Source of the DNA: an uncultured Bacteroidota bacterium
Lineage (GTDB): Bacteria > Bacteroidota > Bacteroidia > Flavobacteriales > Flavobacteriaceae
Assembly: GCA_903913315.1 (NCBI GenBank)
Contig: CAIWKX010000025.1
Location: 1 to 52,944 of the forward strand
Length of the DNA stretch: 52,944 bases
Direction: 5' to 3'
The notes beneath the pieces were generated by a model. The model had not been told where the DNA came from and ran no database searches. It saw only the letters and a program-made list of their open reading frames with translations. Made by a program: the position numbers and the translations under genes. Positions 23,696 through 30,458 of this stretch are shown here, one piece after another. Positions within the stretch are counted from its first letter, which is position 1; the number at the start of each line of letters is the position of its first letter.

Positions 23696-23879
23696 GGGTT
23701 GAATCTCACCCTTTTAGTATTAAATCTCACCCTTTTAGATTCAAAAACCACCCTTTTAGTATCAAATACGATACTAAAAGGGTGGTTTTTGATGCTTTAA
23801 GCATCAAATTTTACGCTATTTGCATGAAATTTGAGCCTAATAGGGTGAAAATTCATCCTCCGAGGGTGAATTTTGAGTT
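23696..23879. repeat. 21-bp array A: nine diverged 16-bp quasi-palindromic cores with exact 5-bp spacers
   Basis: Nine consecutive 16-bp cores are separated by exactly 5 bp each. In order: GGGTTGAATCTCACCC, GTATTAAATCTCACCC, GATTCAAAAACCACCC, GTATCAAATACGATAC, GGGTGGTTTTTGATGC, GCATCAAATTTTACGC, GCATGAAATTTGAGCC, GGGTGAAAATTCATCC, GGGTGAATTTTGAGTT. All nine begin with G and eight end with C; the centre is A/T. Spacers are TTTTA, TTTTA, TTTTA, TAAAA, TTTAA, TATTT, TAATA, TCCGA. The 21-bp period is constant though cores diverge. It lies in the intergenic region upstream of the binding-protein gene. Function unknown. Confidence 0.85.
23741..23792. repeat. perfect 23-bp inverted repeat inside array A
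   Basis: Bases 23741-23763 are the exact reverse complement of 23770-23792, with a six-base loop at 23764-23769. It spans three units of the 21-bp array, so it may be a consequence of the array's symmetry or a cruciform or terminator-like structure. Confidence 0.85.
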
Positions 23880-23887
23880 TTTATATT

Positions 23888-24200
23888 TTAACAATTATTA
23901 TAATTATGAAAATTTAATTGGACTTATTTTATCTGCCTTTGGCACGTTCGTGCAATTGGATTTTTGTATTAAGTAGCTAATTTTTTTATTTTTAAAATAA
24001 TGAGTTTGCGATAAACATTTCATACAAAATGAAAGCGTAAATACTAGTAATTTTAACAAAAATAGATCTCAAGATAGACAACGATGCTATTACTTTATGT
24101 GCGTTCGTTAGCACTATTATTCTGTTGTTGATAGGAGGATTCGCTAGCTAGTTTTTAAAATTTTCTAAAAATAAAGACGGTAAATAAAAATTAAATAATC
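23888..24200. other. intergenic stretch with no supported gene
   Basis: Between array A and the riboswitch promoter I see no gene. The region is AT-rich and holds a partial palindrome GCACG-TT-CGTGC near 23941. No longer ORF or RNA motif is recognisable. Confidence 0.6.
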
Positions 24201-24208
24201 TACATTTG
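24201..24208 (+). promoter_or_regulatory. -7 box (TACATTTG) upstream of the cobalamin riboswitch
   Basis: TACATTTG matches TAnnTTTG and ends about 10 bases before the start of the riboswitch. A -33 TTG at the usual spacing is not present. Confidence 0.55.
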
Positions 24209-24217
24209 CCTCGTATT

Positions 24218-24650
24218 TAGGTTGTGACTTTGAATTTTCAGAGGAACATTAAAAGGGAAGAAAGTAATTGAATATAGAATGGAACCGATTGAAGAGAGCA
24301 GAAGTAAAATCTGAAAATCTGAAATCAACATTCAAAAATCAAAAATCTTACGCTGTACCCGCAACTGTATGCTATAAAGCTTGTTGTTATCTACAACGTC
24401 ACTGTTATGATATTAGATTTTAAGTAGTAAATGTTTGTTTATTATTAAAATTTAAAATTTTATTTGATATGATTTTTTAAAATCTAATATCAAATACTCA
24501 AATCTAATATCAAATGGGAAGACCAACAACAAGACGCAAGCCAGGAGACCTGCCATTTACATTGAGTATCAAACTTTCGGGACAAAAGGTTTGGGTATGG
24601 GTAATTCTATGCTTTTCTCCCACGATTATTAAATTAGTAGTAACTAAAAA
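24218..24650 (+). promoter_or_regulatory. cobalamin riboswitch (long form) plus expression platform
   Basis: Conserved elements appear in order: AAAAGGGAAG at 24251-24260, CGCTGTACCCGCAACTG at 24351-24367, GGGAAGACC at 24516-24524, and the B12 box AAGCCAGGAGACCTGCC at 24538-24554. The span from first element to B12 box is about 304 bases, longer than the usual 200, because two peripheral arms are expanded. The next 96 bases lead to the BtuB-like ATG and probably form the expression platform. Adenosylcobalamin binding should switch the receptor off; class (I or II) was not determined. Confidence 0.9.
24481..24515 (+). repeat. 15-bp direct repeat in a riboswitch arm
   Basis: AATCTAATATCAAAT occurs at 24481-24495 and again at 24501-24515. 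Both copies are complementary over 13-14 bases to 24408-24421, and copy 1 can also pair with 24462-24476. This offers competing helices within the riboswitch. Confidence 0.85.
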
Positions 24651-26594
24651 ATGAACAAAAATTTCATTCGTTTCAGTGCAATTCTTGCATTGGTAACATC
24701 TTGTGGTTATGCCCAAGAAAAAAAAGATTCAATCCAAGTGAATCAACTTCAAGAAGTGGTGATTTCGGATACCAAATTTGCGCAAAGCAAAGAAAAATCA
24801 GGAAAAGTAATCACTAAAATTTCGGCGGAAGAACTCCAAAAGAAATCGGGACAATCGCTAGCTACAATTTTGAGTTCGGTGGCAGGAGTAGAGATTAACG
24901 GCAATCAATCTGCCAATGGGAAAAACCTCGGCTACTATATTCGAGGCGGAAAAAATCAACAAGTTTTAATTTTAATTGATGGTAATCCAGTTACCGATGC
25001 TTCAGGAATTAGTTTTGAGTTTGATTTGCGATTGCTTCCCATTGACCAAGTGGAAAGTATTGAGATCATGAAAGGTGCTGCTAGTACTCTTTATGGTACG
25101 GGTGCTGCCACTGCGGTGATTAATATTACGTTGAAAAAATCAGGTAATAAAGCACTTCAGGCCAATGCCTATATTAATATTGGTTCAAATAGTACAGCGA
25201 CCAATCGTAAGTATAACGGACAAGACCTTAATCAAGGGTTTTCAGTGAATGGAACGCTTAAAAAAATCAATTATTTAGTTTCGTTAAATAGTACAGAAAC
25301 TGATGGAATGTCTCAAATAGCAGAGCCAACGCCCAATTCGAATTATGATACAGACCGATTTTCAAGAATCAATTATATGTCGAAGATTGGATGTAAAGCT
25401 ACCGAACGACTGTCTTTAGATTTTTTTGCAAATTATGATAAAGTCAACAATGATTATGACTTCCCTTTTGATAATACGGGTAATGACGATACTAATTTGA
25501 ACAAATCTAAAACAGAACAATTTCGGTTTGGATTTTCACCCAAATATAAATATGCTAAAGGAGAATTTAATTTGAATTCTAGTTTTAGTAAAATTCAACG
25601 TGAGTATCAAGAATTTGATTCCTACACTTCTGGAATTGATTATTCTATGTATCAGGCTAAAAGTGTGAATGTGGATGCTTTTAATAAATATAAATTTAGT
25701 GATAAACTGTATTTGGTTGCAGGTGCTAATTATCAATTTCACGATATGAAAACAGCAACACCTTATAGTAGTCTTGCGGAAGAATCGACTAAATTTAATA
25801 TGATTGATCCTTATTTTACGGGAGTTTATACTTCAGAATTTGGATTGAATATCAATGCGGGGGCTCGATTGAATGTGCATAGTCAATATGGAAATCAATT
25901 GGTGTATAATGTCAATCCGTCGTTTAATTTTGGAAAAGAAATCCCAGTCAAGGTATTGGCTTCTCTAAGTACAGCTTTTATCACACCGAGCTTATACCAA
26001 TTGTACTCAGAATATGGAACTGCAACATTAACTCCAGAAAAGAATACCACTATAGAATCAGGATTTGAAGTAGCTATTTTGAGAAAAAAACTAACTTTTA
26101 ATGTTGTTGGATTTTATCGCGGGCAAAACAATTCCATTGGATTTGATGCCACATATCATTATACCAATATTGAAGGATTGAACAAAGCAAAGGGAGTAGA
26201 AACTGGGATTAATTATATGTTATCTCATAAGGTTAATTTGAATGCCAATTATACATTTACCCAAGTGGATGAAGCCTTAAATCGATTAATCCCAAAACAA
26301 AAAGTAAATGGTTCTATTGATTTGTCAGCTACAAAACGATTGTTTTTTAATGTTAATTATCAATATGTTGATGGACGACAAGATGCTTTTTTTGATGGAA
26401 ATACCTATGCAACGGTTTACACAAAGCTAGGTTCTTATCAATTGGTAAATGCTTTAGTAAAATATGAATTGGTCAAAGCGCGATTGTCTGTTTTTGGAAC
26501 AGTAACTAATATTTTCAATGAAGATTTTGTAGAAAATATTGGCTATTCTACGCGAGGTAGAAATTTTAAACTAGGTTTGAATCTTATTTTATAA
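24651..26594 (+). CDS. btuB: TonB-dependent outer-membrane receptor, BtuB-like
   Basis: A 647-residue outer-membrane receptor for cobalamin uptake. Signal peptide MNKNFIRFSAILALVTSCGYAQ, TonB-box-like LQEVVISDTKF, plug domain at about 45-160 (KSGQSLATILSSVAGVEI, YYIRGGKNQQVLILIDGNPV, VESIEIMKGAASTLYGTGAATAVINI) and a 22-strand barrel ending in the aromatic-rich RGRNFKLGLNLIL. The cobalamin riboswitch in its leader is the strongest evidence for substrate. It is divergent from the ABC importer operon at 20.5-23.5 kb, which would carry the ligand onward. Confidence 0.9.
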   Translation: MNKNFIRFSAILALVTSCGYAQEKKDSIQVNQLQEVVISDTKFAQSKEKSGKVITKISAEELQKKSGQSLATILSSVAGVEINGNQSANGKNLGYYIRGGKNQQVLILIDGNPVTDASGISFEFDLRLLPIDQVESIEIMKGAASTLYGTGAATAVINITLKKSGNKALQANAYINIGSNSTATNRKYNGQDLNQGFSVNGTLKKINYLVSLNSTETDGMSQIAEPTPNSNYDTDRFSRINYMSKIGCKATERLSLDFFANYDKVNNDYDFPFDNTGNDDTNLNKSKTEQFRFGFSPKYKYAKGEFNLNSSFSKIQREYQEFDSYTSGIDYSMYQAKSVNVDAFNKYKFSDKLYLVAGANYQFHDMKTATPYSSLAEESTKFNMIDPYFTGVYTSEFGLNINAGARLNVHSQYGNQLVYNVNPSFNFGKEIPVKVLASLSTAFITPSLYQLYSEYGTATLTPEKNTTIESGFEVAILRKKLTFNVVGFYRGQNNSIGFDATYHYTNIEGLNKAKGVETGINYMLSHKVNLNANYTFTQVDEALNRLIPKQKVNGSIDLSATKRLFFNVNYQYVDGRQDAFFDGNTYATVYTKLGSYQLVNALVKYELVKARLSVFGTVTNIFNEDFVENIGYSTRGRNFKLGLNLIL

Positions 26595-26617
26595 ATATTA
26601 CTATTGGTTTAATTTTA

Positions 26618-26655
26618 GCGCTTTCAGAGGTTTTCCCTTTGAAAGCGTTTTTTTT
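26618..26655 (+). terminator. terminator of the BtuB-like gene
   Basis: An eight-base stem around CGCTTTCA/TGAAAGCG (26619 and 26640 onward) is followed by a long T-run, 24 bases after the stop. Confidence 0.85.
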
Positions 26656-26727
26656 GTTTTCAAAAAAATAAAGTATCTTGTAACAAATTAATTAGTGTCT
26701 CGTCTTCACTATATAACCCAAAAAACA

Positions 26728-27237
26728 ATGCAACAAAACGAGTTCATAAAGATAGTTTTACCATTTAAAGACAAGCTCTTTAGATTGGCCAAACGACTAC
26801 TCGTTAGCACCGAAGAGGCAGAAGATGCCACGCAGGAGGTTTTGGTAAAGTTGTGGACTAAAAATGAGTCGTTGAACGAATTGAAAAGTGTGGAAGCCAT
26901 GGCTATGACAATGACCAAGAATTATTGTTTGGATCAATTAAAATCGAAACGCGCAGGAAATCTAAGTATTGTTCACAATAATTACACCGATTCTCAAGCG
27001 AGCTTGCAACAAAAGGTAGAAGACGAAGACAGTTTGAGTTGGGTAGAAAAAATAATCAATGACTTGCCCGAACAGCAAAAGTTGATTGTTCAAATGAGGG
27101 ATATTGAGCAGTATGAGTTTGAAGATATCGCCAAAATACTGGGAATGAATGAAACCGCTATCAGAGTGGCCTTGTCAAGAGCCCGAAAAACAATAAGAGA
27201 AATAATGACCAAAACACATAATTATGGCATTGCATAA
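26728..27237 (+). CDS. ECF-family RNA polymerase sigma factor
   Basis: A 169-residue extracytoplasmic-function sigma factor. Region 2 is at about residues 12-80 (LFRLAKRLLVSTEEAEDATQEVLVKLWTK, then YCLDQLKSKR). Region 4 is at about 115-165 (LPEQQKLIVQMRDIEQYEFEDIAKILGMNETAIRVALSRARK), a helix-turn-helix for the -35 element. I chose ATG 26728 because an upstream GTG extension is not family-like. It heads an operon with an anti-sigma-like protein (14-base overlap) and two DUF4252 proteins, which are probably regulatory partners or targets. Confidence 0.92.
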   Translation: MQQNEFIKIVLPFKDKLFRLAKRLLVSTEEAEDATQEVLVKLWTKNESLNELKSVEAMAMTMTKNYCLDQLKSKRAGNLSIVHNNYTDSQASLQQKVEDEDSLSWVEKIINDLPEQQKLIVQMRDIEQYEFEDIAKILGMNETAIRVALSRARKTIREIMTKTHNYGIA

Positions 27238-27679
27238 TATAGAAAAATTAATTGATAAATACTTTGAAGGAGAAACAAGTATTGTTGAAGAAAATGAATT
27301 GAAAGTTTATTTTTCTTCCTCAGATGTTGCGCAGCATTTGAAACAATACCAACCCATTTTTTGGTATTTTTCCCAAGCAAAAGAACAACAGTTTACACAA
27401 GAGATTCCACTACAAGCTAAAAAACGAAACGTCGTAGTGTGGTTGTCAATTGCTGCCTCTGTGGTTGTTATGCTAAGTGCAGGTATGTTTATGTATTTTG
27501 AAAACTCGACTAAAGCCAATCATTTTGTAGCTTGTACTCCCGAAGATTCTCCGGAGTTAGCATTAGCACAAACACAAAAAGCTTTAGCCTTAGTTTCAGA
27601 ACATTTGAATACAGGAATTCAAAGTGTGAGTTATATTAACGAGTATGAAAACTCAAAGAATAAAATTTTTAAAAAATAA
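27224..27679 (+). CDS. putative membrane-anchored anti-sigma factor
   Basis: A 151-residue protein with a soluble N-terminal half (HNIEKLIDKYFEGETSIVEENEL), a single membrane helix near residues 70-88 (VVVWLSIAASVVVMLSAGMFMYF) and a short extracytoplasmic tail. The N-terminal 'LIDKYFEGETS..EE..L' pattern is common in Bacteroidota anti-sigma and anti-sigma-like proteins. The start overlaps the sigma factor stop by 14 bases, so translation is coupled. Function is inferred from context. No zinc-binding HxxxCxxC is present. Confidence 0.7.
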   Translation: MALHNIEKLIDKYFEGETSIVEENELKVYFSSSDVAQHLKQYQPIFWYFSQAKEQQFTQEIPLQAKKRNVVVWLSIAASVVVMLSAGMFMYFENSTKANHFVACTPEDSPELALAQTQKALALVSEHLNTGIQSVSYINEYENSKNKIFKK

Positions 27680-27680
27680 T

Positions 27681-27720
27681 CACCCGAGGCGAAGCCGATC
27701 TGTTTGGAGCGTAGCGGAAA
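27681..27720. repeat. GC-rich element between the anti-sigma and DUF4252 genes
   Basis: A 40-base GC-rich stretch sits in AT-rich DNA: CACCCGAGGCGAAGCCGATC then TGTTTGGAGCGTAGCGGAAA. It holds a short palindrome, GGC-GAA-GCC. It does not look coding and resembles a dispersed repeat rather than a terminator. Confidence 0.45.
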
Positions 27721-27742
27721 AATCAAAAAACGAATAGAAATC

Positions 27743-28258
27743 ATGAGAAAAGTAATTTTAATTATCGCATTAGTACTAGTATCTAATACTATTTTTGCAC
27801 AATCTGTCTTTGATAAATTTGACAATCAAGACGATATTACGACCGTTATTGTAAACAAAAAAATGTTTGCCATGTTGAGTAAAGTTGATACAAAGGATAA
27901 GCAATCACAACAGTATCTTGCCTTAATCAAGAAGTTAGATAATTTGAAAGTTTTTGTAACTTCTAGCACTAAGAAATCAGATGAAATGAAAGTTACCGCT
28001 GATAAATATATTAAATCATCAGGATTAGAAGAGTTGATGCGAATCAGTGAAAAAGGTAAAAACGTAAAAATTTATGTAAAATCGGGCGCTTCCGATTCAC
28101 AAGTAAAAGAACTTTTAATGTTTATTGAAGGATCGGGAAAAGAACAATCGGTATTGATGTCATTAACAGGTAATTTTGATTTGGATGAATTATCAGCATT
28201 AACCGATAAAATGAATTTACCTGGTGGTGCTGAATTGAAAAAAGCTAGCAAAAAATAA
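27743..28258 (+). CDS. DUF4252 protein, exported
   Basis: A 171-residue protein with signal peptide MRKVILIIALVLVSNTIFAQ and a mature domain starting SVFDKFDNQDDITTVIVNKKMF, typical of DUF4252. Members are found next to ECF sigma genes in Bacteroidota. The function is not established. The ATG at 27743 is preferred over an in-frame ATG at 27704 because it gives a good signal peptide. The next gene starts two bases after its stop; both belong to the sigma operon. There is no lipobox, so it is probably periplasmic. Confidence 0.8.
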   Translation: MRKVILIIALVLVSNTIFAQSVFDKFDNQDDITTVIVNKKMFAMLSKVDTKDKQSQQYLALIKKLDNLKVFVTSSTKKSDEMKVTADKYIKSSGLEELMRISEKGKNVKIYVKSGASDSQVKELLMFIEGSGKEQSVLMSLTGNFDLDELSALTDKMNLPGGAELKKASKK

Positions 28259-28259
28259 T

Positions 28260-28796
28260 ATGAAAGCGATCTATTTTTTAACCATAACACTAAGTTTGCT
28301 ATTGTTCAGTTGCAATTCGAAGCCAAGTCTTCAAAAGTATTTTGTAGATAATCAAGATAAACCCGGTTTTTTAGCAGTAGATGTATCTCCAAGCATTTTG
28401 AATGTGGACAAAACAAAATTAACCCCTGAGCAAAACAAAGCTTTAGCATCCTTAGAAAAAATGAACATATTGGCCTATAAGATTGATCCCAAAAACAAAG
28501 GTCAATTTGATGTTGAGCGAAAAAAAGTGACTGAAATTCTAAAAGATACAGTAAACTACCAGCCATTAATGAAGTATGGTTCTGGAAAAGATGGAGCGTC
28601 AATTAGCTTTGTGGGCAACGAAAATAAAATTAATGAGTTTGTTTTGTATGGCACCAAAAGTGATAATGGATTTGCAGTAGTTAGAATCTTAGGAAAAGAT
28701 ATGAATCCTGCCGACGCGCTGACTTTAGTGTCGGTCTTGAAAAGTTCCAATATTGATATGAAACAATTGGATGCCCTAAAAGGCTTGATGAAATGA
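28260..28796 (+). CDS. DUF4252 lipoprotein
   Basis: A 178-residue lipoprotein with lipobox LLLFSCNSK and a mature part reading YFVDNQDKPGFLAVDVSPSIL, matching DUF4252. It is a diverged paralog of the gene before it: both contain a xxNQDx(I/P) start and a C-terminal amphipathic helix ending near MK. Function unknown; an envelope stress or sensing role with the operon sigma factor is plausible but unproven. A terminator follows. Confidence 0.8.
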   Translation: MKAIYFLTITLSLLLFSCNSKPSLQKYFVDNQDKPGFLAVDVSPSILNVDKTKLTPEQNKALASLEKMNILAYKIDPKNKGQFDVERKKVTEILKDTVNYQPLMKYGSGKDGASISFVGNENKINEFVLYGTKSDNGFAVVRILGKDMNPADALTLVSVLKSSNIDMKQLDALKGLMK

Positions 28797-28820
28797 TAAA
28801 AGGTTGAGGTTAGTTGATAA

Positions 28821-28856
28821 AAAAGGTTGTCAGTAGATTTTGCAACCTTTTTTTGT
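28821..28856 (+). terminator. terminator of the sigma/DUF4252 operon
   Basis: Stem AAAAGGTTG/CAACCTTTT with a 13-base loop is followed by a T-run, 24 bases after the last stop. Confidence 0.85.
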
Positions 28857-28987
28857 TTCTTGAGTATTAATTATTAGGAATAAATAATCAGAATATATGA
28901 CGGGTTTTTACCAAAACTCTAAAAACTGACTTATTATTTACTTTAGAATAAATAATTTTCATTTTATTTTAGATGAATGCTACTGAA

Positions 28988-29018
28988 ACAAAAAAACCTT
29001 CTATTTCAAGAAGGTTTG
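28988..29018 (-). terminator. terminator of the tRNA cluster
   Basis: Eight-base stem AACCTTCT/AGAAGGTT with a six-base loop. On the minus strand a T-rich run follows, so it ends the tRNA transcript. Confidence 0.8.
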
Positions 29019-29023
29019 TTAAG

Positions 29024-29106
29024 TGACCACGGTGGGATTTGAACCCACACGCCCTTACGAGCACCACCCCCTCAAGATGGCAAGTCTACCGTTTCTCCAC
29101 GTGGCC
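29024..29106 (-). tRNA. tRNA-Leu (anticodon GAG)
   Basis: An 83-base class II tRNA. Acceptor strands GGCCACG and CGTGGTC pair, discriminator A. Anticodon stem CCATC/GGTGG with loop TTGAGGG gives anticodon GAG, reading CTC/CTT. A long variable arm (GTGCTCGTAAGGGCGT region) and the T-loop GTTCAAATC fit leucine. CCA is not encoded. Confidence 0.95.
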
Positions 29107-29146
29107 TTAAATGAAAAAAGTCAAGCACAAAGCTCGACTTTTTTTG

Positions 29147-29219
29147 TGACCTGGCTGGGGCTCGAACCCAGGACCCCATCATTAAAAGTGATGTGCTCTA
29201 CCAACTGAGCTACCAAGTC
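29147..29219 (-). tRNA. tRNA-Lys (anticodon TTT), copy 1
   Basis: A 73-base cloverleaf: acceptor GACTTGG with CCAGGTC, D-arm GCTC..GAGC, anticodon stem CATCA/TGATG with loop CTTTTAA, T-arm CTGGG-TTCGAGC-CCCAG, discriminator A. CCA is not encoded. Identical to the copy at 29248-29320. Confidence 0.97.
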
Positions 29220-29247
29220 ATTGCTTGAAGAAATTTTTATAAAAAAG

Positions 29248-29320
29248 TGACCTGGCTGGGGCTCGAACCCAGGACCCCATCATTAAAAGTGATGTGCTCT
29301 ACCAACTGAGCTACCAAGTC
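29248..29320 (-). tRNA. tRNA-Lys (anticodon TTT), copy 2
   Basis: Same 73-base sequence as the neighbour at 29147-29219, 28 bases upstream in transcription order. It is probably the first tRNA of a Lys-Lys-Leu transcript. Confidence 0.97.
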
Positions 29321-29446
29321 ATTTGCATTTCCTCAATGCGGGTGCAAATATAAGGCGTTATTATTTATTTTTCAAAGCAATTTTGTTTTAAATTTACCTT
29401 TTTTTAGTAATCTCTCTTAATGCCTTAACTTATAAGGTTTTATTTT

Positions 29447-29965
29447 ATGAAGAAAGTTATTTTTATAGGTTATATGGGAAGTGGAAAGTCATTTGTTGCA
29501 AAAAATTTTGCTGCTAAACTTGGTTTTAGATGTCTTGACTTGGATGAAATGATTGAAAAAAAATCGGGAATGGCGATTGATAAAATATTTTCTGCAAAGG
29601 GAGAAATCTATTTTAGGAAATTAGAACACGAGCTTTTTTTAGAAGTGCTCAATATTGAAGAAAACTTAGTCATTAGCACCGGTGGAGGGACCCCTTGCTA
29701 TTATAATAACCATGAGCTTTTTAATGGAGAGCATGTAACTTCCATTTATTTGAGGGCATCAATAGATACTTTGGTTGCTCGATTGAAAACCGAAAAACAA
29801 AAGCGCCCCTTAGTAGCAAATTTAAAAGATGATGAGGAAAAAGAGTTTATTGCCAAACATCTATTTGATCGCAGTTTTTATTATAATCAAGCTACTTTTA
29901 AAGTGGATGTAGATAATAAAAGTATTGAAACAATAGTTATAGAGATATCTGAATTATTAGCTTAG
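29447..29965 (+). CDS. aroK: shikimate kinase
   Basis: Phosphorylates shikimate at the 3-hydroxyl with ATP in the aromatic amino acid pathway. A 172-residue P-loop kinase: Walker A GYMGSGKS at residues 8-15, shikimate-binding DLDEMIEKKSG near 33, RKLEHELF with the conserved arginine, GGGTPCYY and the lid LKTEKQKRPLV. The length and motif order are standard. It converges with a phosphoribosyltransferase gene; the coding ends overlap by nine bases. Confidence 0.95.
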   Translation: MKKVIFIGYMGSGKSFVAKNFAAKLGFRCLDLDEMIEKKSGMAIDKIFSAKGEIYFRKLEHELFLEVLNIEENLVISTGGGTPCYYNNHELFNGEHVTSIYLRASIDTLVARLKTEKQKRPLVANLKDDEEKEFIAKHLFDRSFYYNQATFKVDVDNKSIETIVIEISELLA

Positions 29966-30454
29966 CGTTGCTTGACTATTATTCTTTTCAAATATAACTT
30001 CTACATGTTCATGTGATGAGGTAGAAAGTGAAATTCCTTTGAAATCAACTTTAATCGGATATTTTTTGTGATTTCTATCGACCAAAACAGCTGTTTTTAA
30101 TTTTTTAAGTGGAACCTCTAAAAAGTGTTTCACACCATACATTAATGTCGAACCCGAGCTTAACACATCATCCACTAACACAATTCCTTTATTTTGATAA
30201 GCCTCTTTTGAAATGGAAGTTCTTATTTCTGAATTTGGATTTTGTTTGTCAATAATTACTTCACACAGCAGTACTTCTAATGTTGAAATAGATTGTAAAA
30301 CCATAGCTATTTTTTCTGCTAAGACATAGCCATTAGAAGCTATTCCGGCAATGACAATACTTTCATCATCAACGTAAGTTTCATAAATCTGGTAGGCAAT
30401 ACGTTTAATCTTATGTTCTATTTCTTGGTGTGTAAGAATTTTATTTTGGTTCAT
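29957..30454 (-). CDS. phosphoribosyltransferase-domain protein (PyrR-like)
   Basis: A 165-residue type I phosphoribosyltransferase fold. The PRPP loop is VLVDDVLSSGSTLMYG. The N-terminal hood is IKRIAYQIYETYVDDESIVIAGIASNGYVLA and the C-terminus ends FKGISLSTSSHEHVEVIF. Close in size to PyrR, which is an uracil phosphoribosyltransferase or a regulator of pyrimidine genes, but the nucleobase contact residues are not clear enough to say. Follows the methyltransferase after four bases, so it is the last gene of a three-gene operon. Confidence 0.75.
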   Translation of the reverse strand: MNQNKILTHQEIEHKIKRIAYQIYETYVDDESIVIAGIASNGYVLAEKIAMVLQSISTLEVLLCEVIIDKQNPNSEIRTSISKEAYQNKGIVLVDDVLSSGSTLMYGVKHFLEVPLKKLKTAVLVDRNHKKYPIKVDFKGISLSTSSHEHVEVIFEKNNSQATLS

Positions 30455-30458
30455 GATT

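Noticed and set aside
23696..23879. CRISPR array
   Set aside because: Units are 21 bp with 5-bp spacers, cores differ from one another, and no cas gene is near. CRISPR needs identical repeats of 24-40 bp and long unique spacers.
23782..23976. 64-residue open frame starting in array A
   Set aside because: Heptapeptide-like pattern follows from the 21-bp period; no coding signal beyond that.
24510..24716. Minus-strand open frame inside the riboswitch and BtuB start
   Set aside because: Covered by the cobalamin riboswitch and the signal peptide region of the receptor; antisense shadow.
29023..29208. Open frame through the tRNA genes
   Set aside because: Overlaps tRNA-Leu and tRNA-Lys on the opposite strand; the tRNA cloverleaves are certain.
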